The notes under the pieces were generated by a model. The model was not told the origin of the DNA. It did not search any database and saw only the letters and a list, made by a program, of their open reading frames with translations. Below, in pieces: positions 1 through 6,319 of a DNA stretch of 7,838 bases. The stretch is from CAXSEF01 sp964236535. GTDB taxonomy: Bacteria; Pseudomonadota; Alphaproteobacteria; Acetobacterales; Acetobacteraceae. The stretch covers positions 1-7,838 of the forward strand of contig CAXSEF010000128.1 in the NCBI GenBank assembly GCA_964236535.1, given 5' to 3'. The position numbers and the translations under genes are program-made. Numbering within the stretch: the stretch's first letter is position 1; each line of letters begins with the position of its first letter.

Positions 1-83
1 GCCTCGCGAAATCGCTCAGCACAAAAAAAGCGAGAGATTCAATAAAGCAAGCCCGTTTGGAAACTAACCTCTGCCGGCCATCT

Positions 84-180
84 GAAAGGGTTTCTAAAGG
101 CTTTAGGCCTTTGGCGGGTCCCGGCAGAGCCCAGCCTTGCTGCGCTTTCACGCAACTCCTGGAGCCGCTGGTATCAGCGG
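84..180. repeat. Dispersed intergenic stem-loop repeat, copy L
   Basis: This copy lies directly downstream of fliM and runs into its last codons. It folds strongly. An outer 9-bp stem pairs CTCTGCCGG (69-77) with CCGGCAGAG (121-129). An inner stem pairs AAAGGC (96-101) with GCCTTT (107-112). Positions 84-140, reverse-complemented, align with 7652-7709 at about 48 of 58 columns by hand, including a shared 16-mer (105-120 against 7672-7687). In direct orientation it shares collinear blocks with 7722-7818: GCCTTTGGCGG, CAGAGCC, CTTGCT and TGGTAT. It encodes nothing I recognise. It may act as a transcription end or mRNA 3' stabiliser, but there is no U-tract after the hairpin. The repeat relationship is seen; the role is inferred. 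Confidence 0.8.
165..180 (-). terminator. Hairpin spanning the fliM stop codon
   Basis: CCGCTG (165-170) pairs perfectly with CAGCGG (175-180) around a GTAT loop. On the minus strand the fliM TGA (176-174) sits at the edge of this stem and loop. No T-run follows, so intrinsic termination is uncertain. A related hairpin with the same GGTAT loop occurs in repeat copy R2 (7799-7816), so this may be part of the repeat rather than a terminator that belongs to fliM. Confidence 0.4.
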
Positions 181-1190
181 TCAAGCCGCCGGTCGATGCG
201 CACCGCGATGTGGTTTTTGCTGCGCCCGACATGGGCGTCGAACAGCGGCGTCGTGCCACAGCGCAGCTGCACTGGCGTTCCCGGCTGGATGTCCAAAGTG
301 ATGTTGTCGCCGACCTTGAGCGAGGCGATGTCGGACAGCCGCATCTGCTGCTCCGCGAGCACGACGTCGAGCGCGATGTCGGTCTTGCGCAGTTCCTCGC
401 TAAGGTGGGTTTCCCAGATCGGATCGCGCCCGAACTTCTCGCCGATGAACTGCTGCAGCAGCAGCTCACGTACCGGCTCAAGGGTGGCATAGGGCAGCAG
501 CAGCTCGATGCGGCCGCGCCGGTCGTCCATTTCTATGTCGAGGCGGACTAGGATCGTGGCATTGGACGGCCGTGAGATGGCGGCGAAGCGCGGGTTGGTC
601 TCGAGCCGCTCGAAGCGGAAATTGACGGGACAGACCGGGTCGAAGCTGGTCGACAGGTCTTCGAGCAGGACGTGGAGCAGGCGCTCGACCAGCGAGCGCT
701 CGATCGTGGTGTAGGGCCGGCCGTCCACCTTCATCGGCGTGGTGCCGGCGCGTCCACCGAGCAGGACGTCGACAATCGAGTAGATCATCGAGGAGTCGAT
801 CAGCGCGAGACCCTGGTTGTCCCATTCCTCGGCCTTGAATACCGCGAGCATGCACGGCACGGGGATTGTGTTGAGGTATTCGCCGAAGCGCAGCGACATG
901 ACGCTGCTGACCGCGACCTCGACGTTGTTGCCGGTAAAGTTGCGCAGCGAAGTCGACATGATGCGGACCAGACGGTCGAACACGATCTCGAGCATCGGCA
1001 GTCGCTCGTGCGACACCAGCCCGGCGTCGATGATGCGCTGCATGGAGGATCGCCCCTCCGGTTCGGCGACGGGACCATCAAAGCCGAGCAGACTGTCGAT
1101 CTCGTCCTGGTTAAGCTCCTGCCCGGGTTCGCCGACGGCAGGGCTGTCGGGCATCGCGGCGGCTTCGTCCCAGGCGATCGTGTCGCTCAA
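174..1190 (-). CDS. fliM: Flagellar motor switch protein FliM
   Basis: FliM is a C-ring subunit at the cytoplasmic base of the flagellum. It binds CheY-P and controls rotation direction with FliG and FliN. The 338-aa product has the family layout: an N-terminal CheY-binding motif LNQDEIDSLLGF (residues 26-37), a central CheC-like domain (about 45-250) with the FliG-facing GG motif (VLLGGRAG, 142-149), and a C-terminal SpoA/FliN-like domain (about 265-335). Conserved blocks such as RLPMLEIVFDRLVR and ATLEPVRELLLQ match alphaproteobacterial FliM. The start chosen is TTG at 1190, preceded by AGGAA (1202-1198) at 7-nt spacing. An in-frame TAG lies seven codons upstream. ATG at 1154 (Met13) is an alternative with a weaker ribosome site and would keep all domains. 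Upstream is a broken cheY-like gene; downstream is a repeat. No other flagellar gene is present. Confidence 0.96.
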   Translation of the reverse strand: MSDTIAWDEAAAMPDSPAVGEPGQELNQDEIDSLLGFDGPVAEPEGRSSMQRIIDAGLVSHERLPMLEIVFDRLVRIMSTSLRNFTGNNVEVAVSSVMSLRFGEYLNTIPVPCMLAVFKAEEWDNQGLALIDSSMIYSIVDVLLGGRAGTTPMKVDGRPYTTIERSLVERLLHVLLEDLSTSFDPVCPVNFRFERLETNPRFAAISRPSNATILVRLDIEMDDRRGRIELLLPYATLEPVRELLLQQFIGEKFGRDPIWETHLSEELRKTDIALDVVLAEQQMRLSDIASLKVGDNITLDIQPGTPVQLRCGTTPLFDAHVGRSKNHIAVRIDRRLDR

Positions 1191-1295
1191 TGCGCTGTTC
1201 CTGGGCTACGGCCGCAATGCTGGTCTCGACGGGTCCGGATCGTGGCTTGGGTTGCCGCCTGGTGGCGCAGGTACGTCGCGGGTGGCGGCCCTGGC

Positions 1296-1580
1296 TCAAC
1301 CATCGACAACAGCGGTATCCGCGGTGCACAGCGCAGCAAGCCACGTCGCTGGCGCTTTGGACGTGCTAGGATAGCTGTGGATCGCGGTCGGGTGCCTTAC
1401 GCTGCCGGTTAGCGCGGCATTCCAATCGCTGGCGGTCAAGCCAAAGTTGCCCGCATCAAGTTTGGCCAGGGCGTTACCGGCTGCATCGACAAGAGGCCGG
1501 CGCAACAGATTGCGCAGCATGAGCAGCGTCGCCGCGTGGTCGTCGACCACCATCATGTGCATCGAGTAACACTCGGCCAT
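1296..1580 (-). pseudogene. Truncated CheY-like receiver remnant
   Basis: The reading frame encodes 94 aa whose first 60 or so residues follow an alphaproteobacterial CheY. It opens with MVVDDHAATLLMLRNLLRR (10-28), which contains the acidic pair D13/D14. It continues with ALAKLDAGNFGLTASDWN (37-54), where D52 is the expected phospho-acceptor. Compared with intact CheY from memory, several residues are missing after RNLLRR, and the MEPMTGLDLL stretch is shrunk to about AALTGS. After VRHP (61-64) the similarity ends. The strand-4 Thr/Ser and strand-5 Lys needed for switching are absent, and I could not find the missing half in the other minus-strand frames. A strong ribosome site, GGAGGA (1593-1588), lies 7 nt before ATG 1580, so a short product could still be made. 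It precedes fliM by 105 bp. I call it a decayed gene; a functional mini-protein is possible but unlikely. Confidence 0.7.
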
Positions 1581-1681
1581 GTCGCGTTCCTCCGTCCTGC
1601 CGGCCCGGCGTTGATCCGGTACCGATAGGAATAGCGCGACATGGTGAATCGATCGTTAGGGGCCGTCCTTCCGAGGTCGGC

Positions 1682-1897
1682 TCAGCTGCGTCCGGATTTG
1701 CCCGGCTCGCGCTTCTCGTGCTTGCCACCGCCGCCGCGGCTGTGCTCGTCCTTGGCCGGGTGCTTCTTCTCGACCGGAGTTTGCTGGTGGTGCGCCCCAG
1801 CGACGTCGGCGTCGTGCGGCTTGCTGCTGTCGGCGTGGCTGCTGCCCGGACCGCCGGCGGACCGGTCGGTCGCCGGGATCTTGCTGCTGGTGCTCAT
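1682..1897 (-). CDS. Small hydrophilic protein, probable general-stress gene
   Basis: This 71-aa protein has no hydrophobic segment or signal peptide. It is rich in Ser, Gly, His, Lys and Asp, with a basic Gly/Lys/Glu-rich tail containing SRGGGGKHEKREPGKSGRS. Such composition suggests a disordered cytosolic protein of the hydrophilin type. I recognise no domain. The start is set by AGGAG (1909-1905), 7 nt before ATG 1897; the frame stays open upstream but without a comparable ribosome site. A near-ideal EcfG promoter, GGAAC-N16-CGTT, lies just upstream at 1948-1924 and would give a leader of roughly 20 nt. This supports both the gene and its induction under stress. The gene lies between the CHRD gene (131 bp upstream) and the cheY remnant. 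The coding call is based on the ribosome site plus promoter; the stress role is inferred. Confidence 0.72.
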   Translation of the reverse strand: MSTSSKIPATDRSAGGPGSSHADSSKPHDADVAGAHHQQTPVEKKHPAKDEHSRGGGGKHEKREPGKSGRS

Positions 1898-1923
1898 GGC
1901 TATGCTCCTGTGTCCGGGATGCG

Positions 1924-1948
1924 AACGGGACACGCGCCACGCGGTTCC
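1924..1948 (-). promoter_or_regulatory. EcfG-type general stress promoter
   Basis: On the minus strand GGAAC (1948-1944) is followed after exactly 16 nt by CGTT (1927-1924). This matches the established consensus GGAAC-N16/17-CGTT for EcfG/SigT-type sigma factors in the PhyR-NepR pathway of Alphaproteobacteria. The -10 element is 26 nt before the ATG at 1897, leaving room for a transcription start and the AGGAG ribosome site. I checked the other GGAAC sites I could find upstream of genes here, and none had a correctly spaced CGTT. Confidence 0.75.
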
Positions 1949-1961
1949 GGCCGGCACCGCG
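1940..1961. other. 22-bp near-perfect palindrome over the -35 box
   Basis: CGCGGT (1940-1945) is mirrored by ACCGCG (1956-1961), and the centre CCGGCCGG (1947-1954) is itself palindromic. Only one base pair (1946/1955) mismatches. It starts 68 bp beyond the CHRD stop codon and overlaps the GGAAC box of the stress promoter. It could be a terminator hairpin for the CHRD gene (no T-run seen) or an operator. In DNA this GC-rich, chance is a real possibility. Confidence 0.35.
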
Positions 1962-2028
1962 GCTGCGGTGCGCCGCTCGCCGTCGGGCGGATCCGGCTCG
2001 TGCCCGGGTCTGCCGGCAACCGTGCGCC

Positions 2029-2451
2029 TCAGCGCTTCATCATCTGGCCGCGGATTTCGCCGCCCGGATTGGCTGCGGTGTGCACGTTGGCGTACCACTG
2101 CCCGGCTTCGAGCTGCTTGACCTGCTCCTCGGTCAGGGTGACGCTGCCCTTGGTGGGGCTGGAGAGGGTGGGGTCGCCAAGCTTGACTTGGACGCCCGCG
2201 TTCTGTCCCGCCGGTGCCGGGCCGTGAAAGTGCGCCACGGTCGCGGTCCCGGTCAGCCCATGCCAGCTGATCGTGTAGTCGAGCTTGCGGGTTTCGGTGT
2301 CGAGCTTCGCGGTCGCGTTTCCGGCAGCGTCCGGAGCGGCCTTTGGCGGCACCTCGGTAGCGGCATTCATCTCGGTGCCGAAGGTCATCGTCTCGGCGTG
2401 GGCGGCGAACGCGAGCAGGCAGGCCGTCGCCATCAGGCTAGAACGCAGCAT
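2029..2451 (-). CDS. Secreted CHRD-domain protein
   Basis: The 140-aa product has a Sec signal peptide: MLRSS, a hydrophobic core to residue 17, then AHA with likely cleavage between A19 and E20. The mature part is one CHRD domain (about 22-138). Its hallmarks are AHFHGPA (73-79) and the C-terminal WYANVHTAANPGGEIRGQ (119-136). The domain is a beta-sandwich first described in chordin. Bacterial copies are exported, and their biochemical role is not established. GGAG then CATGTCG places ATG 2451 at 7-nt spacing. ATG 2457, two codons earlier, is too close to that ribosome site. The gene follows the hypothetical gene by 79 bp on the same strand, so co-transcription is possible. I found no EcfG motif upstream of it. 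Confidence 0.9.
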   Translation of the reverse strand: MLRSSLMATACLLAFAAHAETMTFGTEMNAATEVPPKAAPDAAGNATAKLDTETRKLDYTISWHGLTGTATVAHFHGPAPAGQNAGVQVKLGDPTLSSPTKGSVTLTEEQVKQLEAGQWYANVHTAANPGGEIRGQMMKR

Positions 2452-2530
2452 CGACATGCTCCCCGTGCCCGGGCCAGGATCGACGCGGGACGCTGTTCGA
2501 GCATAGCCCGGCGGCACGGTGCTTGCGAGT

Positions 2531-2866
2531 TCAACCAGGCCCTCCCGGAGGGCGACGTGACCCCGGTACTGCCCGGGGACATGACTCAGCGCGCCCGGGG
2601 GTGACCAGCAGCGTGGCCCAGTCGTCGGCTTCGTCCTCGAACACGTCGCCAGCGGCCAGCGCCTCGTCGAACGAGCGCCGCCACTGCGCCGCCTCGCGCG
2701 CATCGGCCGGGCGGACCCGCAGCGTGCCTGCGGACCGCGGGGCCAGGCCGAGCGTGGCCAGTTCGTCGGCTAGGGCCTGCGATCCGGCGGTCGCCGAGGC
2801 CGAGTCCAGGTCGTCCTCGGCCATCACCATCGCCGGCGTGCCGTCGATCTCCAGCGTCACCAGCAT
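2531..2866 (-). CDS. Hypothetical 111-aa protein
   Basis: I do not recognise this protein. It begins MLVTLEIDGTPAMVM, probably a beta strand or hairpin. An acidic Ala-rich helical region follows (about 17-42, then 54-73, with QWRRSFDEALAAGD) and then FEDEADDWATLLVTP (76-90). The last 20 residues are Arg/Pro/Gly-rich and look unstructured. There is no signal peptide or membrane segment, so it is likely cytosolic. The start is well supported: AGGAGG (2878-2873) lies 6 nt before ATG 2866. The gene is divergent from the RND pump gene across 270 bp and is the first of the minus-strand series. The composition and strong ribosome site favour a real gene. No function can be assigned. Confidence 0.68.
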   Translation of the reverse strand: MLVTLEIDGTPAMVMAEDDLDSASATAGSQALADELATLGLAPRSAGTLRVRPADAREAAQWRRSFDEALAAGDVFEDEADDWATLLVTPGRAESCPRAVPGSRRPPGGPG

Positions 2867-3011
2867 TGCGCGCCTCCTGCCTGCATGGTTGGGCGGCGAC
2901 CCGCCCCGGGGCGCCACGGTCGGCGGACCGGGACGCAACACCACGGGTTCGTCACCGCCCCGTGCGCTGAAGTGCTGCTGCCCGGCCGGTTCGGCGCTGA
3001 CCACAAGTTCA

Positions 3012-3041
3012 TTGAGTGTAAGGTCGGGGCCGCCATATGGT
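3012..3041 (+). promoter_or_regulatory. Possible sigma-70 promoter for the efflux operon
   Basis: TTGAGT (3012-3017) and TATGGT (3036-3041) are separated by 18 nt and lie about 96 nt before the pump start codon. Each box matches the consensus only in part. This is the best candidate I found in the divergent region, but it rests on motif reading alone. Confidence 0.25.
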
Positions 3042-3081
3042 ACGACGCCGCCTATGGCCGCTCCAGGGCCGTATTGTGCGT

Positions 3082-3101
3082 TTGCGCGCAACGCTGCAGC
3101 G
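3082..3101. promoter_or_regulatory. Two abutting 10-bp palindromes, candidate operator
   Basis: TTGCGCGCAA (3082-3091) and CGCTGCAGCG (3092-3101) are each perfect palindromes and sit end to end. They lie 36 bp before the pump ATG and downstream of the candidate promoter, a place where a repressor could block transcription. No regulator gene is present in the window. Short GC palindromes are common at this base composition. Confidence 0.25.
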
Positions 3102-3136
3102 CCGTCCTGGACGGTGGAACGGATCGAGACAGACAG

Positions 3137-6100
3137 ATGGGTTTGGTCAAGTTCGCGTTGAAGTTCCCCTACACGTTCTACGTGATGGCCGCGCTGATGC
3201 TGTTCCTCGGCGTGAGCGCGATCTTCGTGACGCCGAAGGACATCTTTCCCGGCATAAACGTGCCGGTGGTGACGGTGATCTGGCAATACACCGGCCTCAC
3301 GCCACAGGAGATGGAACAGCGGGTCACCACCTACAGCGAGTACTCAATTAGCTCGAGCGTCGGCGACATCAAGAACATCGAGAGCCAGACACTGGAGGGG
3401 ATCTCGGTCGAAAAGATCTACTTCCAGCCCAACGTCAACGTGGACTTGGCGATCAGCCAGATCGTCTCGGCAAGCAACTCGATCCGCGCGCTGATGCCCA
3501 CCGGTATCCAGCCGCCGACCATTGTGCAGTACAACGCTTCCAGCGTGCCGGTGCTGCAGATCAGCCTCAGCTCGGACAAGCTGAACCAGCAGCAGCTCTA
3601 CGACTACGGCATCTACCAGATGCGTCAGGCACTGGCGCCGATCCCCGGCATCACCCTGCCCACCCCATACGGCGGCAAGTACCGCCAAGTGATGGTCGAC
3701 CTTGACCCCGACGCGATGCGCGCCAAGGGGGTGTCTCCGATGGACGTGGTCACCGCGGTCAATGCGCAGAGTCTGACCCTGCCCTCGGGCGATGCCAAGC
3801 TTGGCCAGCAGCAGGTGATCGTCAGCGTCAACTCCTCGGCGCGCTCGATCGAGGCGCTGAACCGGGTACCGATCCGCCAGGTCGGCGGCACCACTGTCTA
3901 CCTGAGCGATGTGGCGCATGTGCGCGACGGCTGGGCGGTGCAGCAGAACGTGGTGCACGACAGCGGCAAGGCGTCGGTGCTGCTGACGATCATCAAGAAC
4001 GGCGACGCTTCGACACTGTCGGTGGTCAAGGCGGTCAAGACGGCAATGCCGGCGATCCAGAAGGCCGCGCCGGAGGGCATGAAGATCAGCCTGCTGTTCG
4101 ACCAGTCCACCTTCGTCAGCGACGCGATCAACAGCGTGCTGCGCGAGGGTGCGATCGCCGCCGCGCTGACTGCGCTGATGATCCTGATCTTCCTAGGCTC
4201 GTGGCGCTCAACGGTCGTGGTGATGGTGTCGATCCCGCTGTCGATCCTGACCTCGATCACCGTGCTGTCGGCGCTCGGCCAGACACTGAACACCATGACG
4301 CTGGGTGGGCTGGCGCTCGCGGTAGGCATCCTGGTCGACGACTCCACGGTGACGATCGAGAATACGCACCGCCTGCTCGAGGAAGGCGTCGAGTTCGACA
4401 AGGCGGTGCTGGAGGGTGCGGCCGGCATCGCGATACCCACGCTGATCTCGACGCTGTCGATCTGCTGCGTGTTCGTCTCGGTGTTTTTCCTGCAAGGCGC
4501 CGCGCGCTACCTGTTCACCCCGCTGGCGATGGCGGTGGTGTTCGCCATGCTGGCGTCCTACGCGCTGTCGCGCACGCTCACGCCGATCATCATGCGGCTG
4601 ATGCTGCGCGCCGAGCAGGGGCATGACAAGGACAGTAAGGGTTGGTTCGGGAGACTGCACACACGGTTCAACCGAGGCTTTGACGCGTTCCGCGGCTTCT
4701 ACGGCTACCTGCTGGCTGCGATCCTGCGCCACAGCTTCGTTACCCCGCTGGTGGCGCTGATCGTGCTGTGTGGCGCGGGCGCTCTGAGCCTGTTCGTGGG
4801 CACGGATTTCTTCCCGCCGGTCGATGCCGGGTTGATCCAGCTGCACGTCCGGGCACCTGCGCGCACCCGCATCGAGCGGACCAGCCAGTACTTCGCCGCC
4901 ATCGAGGACCGCATCCGCGCCATCGTGCCGGCCAAGGACCTCGGCCTTGTGCTCGACAACATCGGGCTGCCGCAGCGCACGTACAACCTGGCGTTCACCG
5001 ACGGCACCACGATCGGCGTCAACGACGGCCAGATCCTGCTGCAGCTCAACGAGGGGCATCGGCCGACTGCGGACTACGTCCGGGCGCTGCGCGCGGCGTT
5101 GCCGGCGGCGTTCCCCGACGCGCTGTTCTACTTCCAGCCCGCCGACCTGGTGACGCAGATCCTCAACTTCGGCGTGCCGTCGCAGATCGACGTGCGGGTG
5201 CAGGGCAAGGACCGCCCCGGCAACCAGAAGGTCGCGGCCGAGCTGCGCCATCGCTTGGCCGGCATCGCCGGCATCGTCGACCCGCACGTGCAGCAGGAGC
5301 TGGACGCGCCGCAGCTGTTCTACACCGTGGACCGCACCCGGGCGCAGGAGCTGGGGCTGACCGTCAACCAGGTGGCCAACGACCTCAACATCAGCCTGAG
5401 CTCGTCCGAGCAGGTATCGCCCAACTTCTGGACCGACCCGCAGAACGGCATCCCCTACTATCTCGCGGTGCAGACTCCGGAGTACCGCATCCACGACGTG
5501 GGCGACCTCAACAACACGCCGATCACCAGCGCCAGCGGCAGCGGCCCGGTGGTGCCCGGCCTGTTCGGCAACGTGGCCACCTTCACGCGCGGCCCGGTGC
5601 AGTCGGTGTTCAACCAGACCAACATCCAGTCGGTCTACGACGTCTATGCGAGCGTGCAGGACCGCGACCTCGGCACCGTCGCGGCCAAGGTGCAGGCGGT
5701 CGTCGACGACATGCAGCACGCGATGCCGCCCGGCAACCGCATCGTGGTCACCGGCCAGATCGCCAGCATGAACGAGGCATTCGCCAACCTCACGCTCGGG
5801 CTGCTGTTCGCGGCGGTGTTCGTCTACATGCTGATGGTCGTGAACTACCAGAGCTTCCTCGACCCGCTCGCGGTGATCCTCGCCCTGCCCGGTGCCGGCA
5901 GCGGCATCATCCTGATGCTGTACATCACCGGCACCACGTTCAGCGTGCCTTCGGTGATGGGCGCGATCATGTCGGTCGGCGTGGCCTCGGCGAACTCGAT
6001 CCTGCTGGTCACCTTTGCCCGCGAGCAGCGCGAGGCCGGGATGTCGGCCGTCGAGGCTGCGCTGTCGGCCGGGACAACCCGGCTGCGCCCCGTGCTGATG

Positions 6101-6319
6101 ACGGCGGCGGCGATGATGGTGGGCATGGTGCCGATGGCGATCGGCGGGCCGGGCGAGGAGCAGAACGCGGTGCTGGCGCGCGCGGTGATCGGCGGCGTCC
6201 TGGTGGGCACGGTAACGACGTTGCTGTTCGTGCCGTACCTGTATTCGATCATCGGGCGGTTCAAGCGCGTCGAGTCCGCACGGCCATCCCGTCTGGCGCA
6301 TGAGGGCAGCCACGCATGA
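3137..6319 (+). CDS. RND family efflux transporter permease (AcrB-like)
   Basis: This inner-membrane proton/drug antiporter of the RND superfamily has 1060 aa, close to AcrB (1049). TM1 is near 13-31, followed by a first periplasmic loop (about 32-335). TM2-TM6 span about 339-490 and TM7 about 535-553. A second loop (about 556-885) is followed by TM8-TM12 (about 886-1037). TM4 has the paired aspartates D401-D402 in GILVDDSTVTIEN, matching AcrB D407/D408. TM11 keeps RLRPVLMT (982-989). At the AcrB Lys940 position in TM10 it has Ala952 (GVASANSILLV). ATG 3137 is chosen because MGLVKFALKFPYTFYV gives the normal short N-terminus; the frame is open upstream to 2885, but that extension is unlike the family. 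The ribosome site is weak. The stop overlaps the next gene in ATGA. Substrate is unknown. Confidence 0.95.
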   Translation: MGLVKFALKFPYTFYVMAALMLFLGVSAIFVTPKDIFPGINVPVVTVIWQYTGLTPQEMEQRVTTYSEYSISSSVGDIKNIESQTLEGISVEKIYFQPNVNVDLAISQIVSASNSIRALMPTGIQPPTIVQYNASSVPVLQISLSSDKLNQQQLYDYGIYQMRQALAPIPGITLPTPYGGKYRQVMVDLDPDAMRAKGVSPMDVVTAVNAQSLTLPSGDAKLGQQQVIVSVNSSARSIEALNRVPIRQVGGTTVYLSDVAHVRDGWAVQQNVVHDSGKASVLLTIIKNGDASTLSVVKAVKTAMPAIQKAAPEGMKISLLFDQSTFVSDAINSVLREGAIAAALTALMILIFLGSWRSTVVVMVSIPLSILTSITVLSALGQTLNTMTLGGLALAVGILVDDSTVTIENTHRLLEEGVEFDKAVLEGAAGIAIPTLISTLSICCVFVSVFFLQGAARYLFTPLAMAVVFAMLASYALSRTLTPIIMRLMLRAEQGHDKDSKGWFGRLHTRFNRGFDAFRGFYGYLLAAILRHSFVTPLVALIVLCGAGALSLFVGTDFFPPVDAGLIQLHVRAPARTRIERTSQYFAAIEDRIRAIVPAKDLGLVLDNIGLPQRTYNLAFTDGTTIGVNDGQILLQLNEGHRPTADYVRALRAALPAAFPDALFYFQPADLVTQILNFGVPSQIDVRVQGKDRPGNQKVAAELRHRLAGIAGIVDPHVQQELDAPQLFYTVDRTRAQELGLTVNQVANDLNISLSSSEQVSPNFWTDPQNGIPYYLAVQTPEYRIHDVGDLNNTPITSASGSGPVVPGLFGNVATFTRGPVQSVFNQTNIQSVYDVYASVQDRDLGTVAAKVQAVVDDMQHAMPPGNRIVVTGQIASMNEAFANLTLGLLFAAVFVYMLMVVNYQSFLDPLAVILALPGAGSGIILMLYITGTTFSVPSVMGAIMSVGVASANSILLVTFAREQREAGMSAVEAALSAGTTRLRPVLMTAAAMMVGMVPMAIGGPGEEQNAVLARAVIGGVLVGTVTTLLFVPYLYSIIGRFKRVESARPSRLAHEGSHA

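Noticed and set aside
1..56. A7 run at 24-30 (T7 on the minus strand) as an intrinsic terminator for fliM
   Set aside because: The minus-strand sequence just before the T-run has no convincing stem; only a 4-bp pairing is visible.
57..551. Plus-strand open frames across the repeat and fliM
   Set aside because: They are antisense to a clear fliM and show no domain or ribosome site.
1191..1295. A sigma-54 or sigma-28 promoter directly before fliM
   Set aside because: I found no acceptable match to either consensus in the gap between the cheY remnant and fliM.
1656..1940. Alternative minus-strand frame overlapping the small hydrophilic gene
   Set aside because: Its product is Arg/Gln-rich shadow sequence. 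The frame starting at 1897 has the correctly spaced AGGAG site and promoter.
2885..3136. An 84-residue N-terminal extension of the RND pump from an upstream ATG
   Set aside because: The extension has no transport-family features. The typical RND N-terminus begins at 3137, and stop-free frames are common at this GC content.
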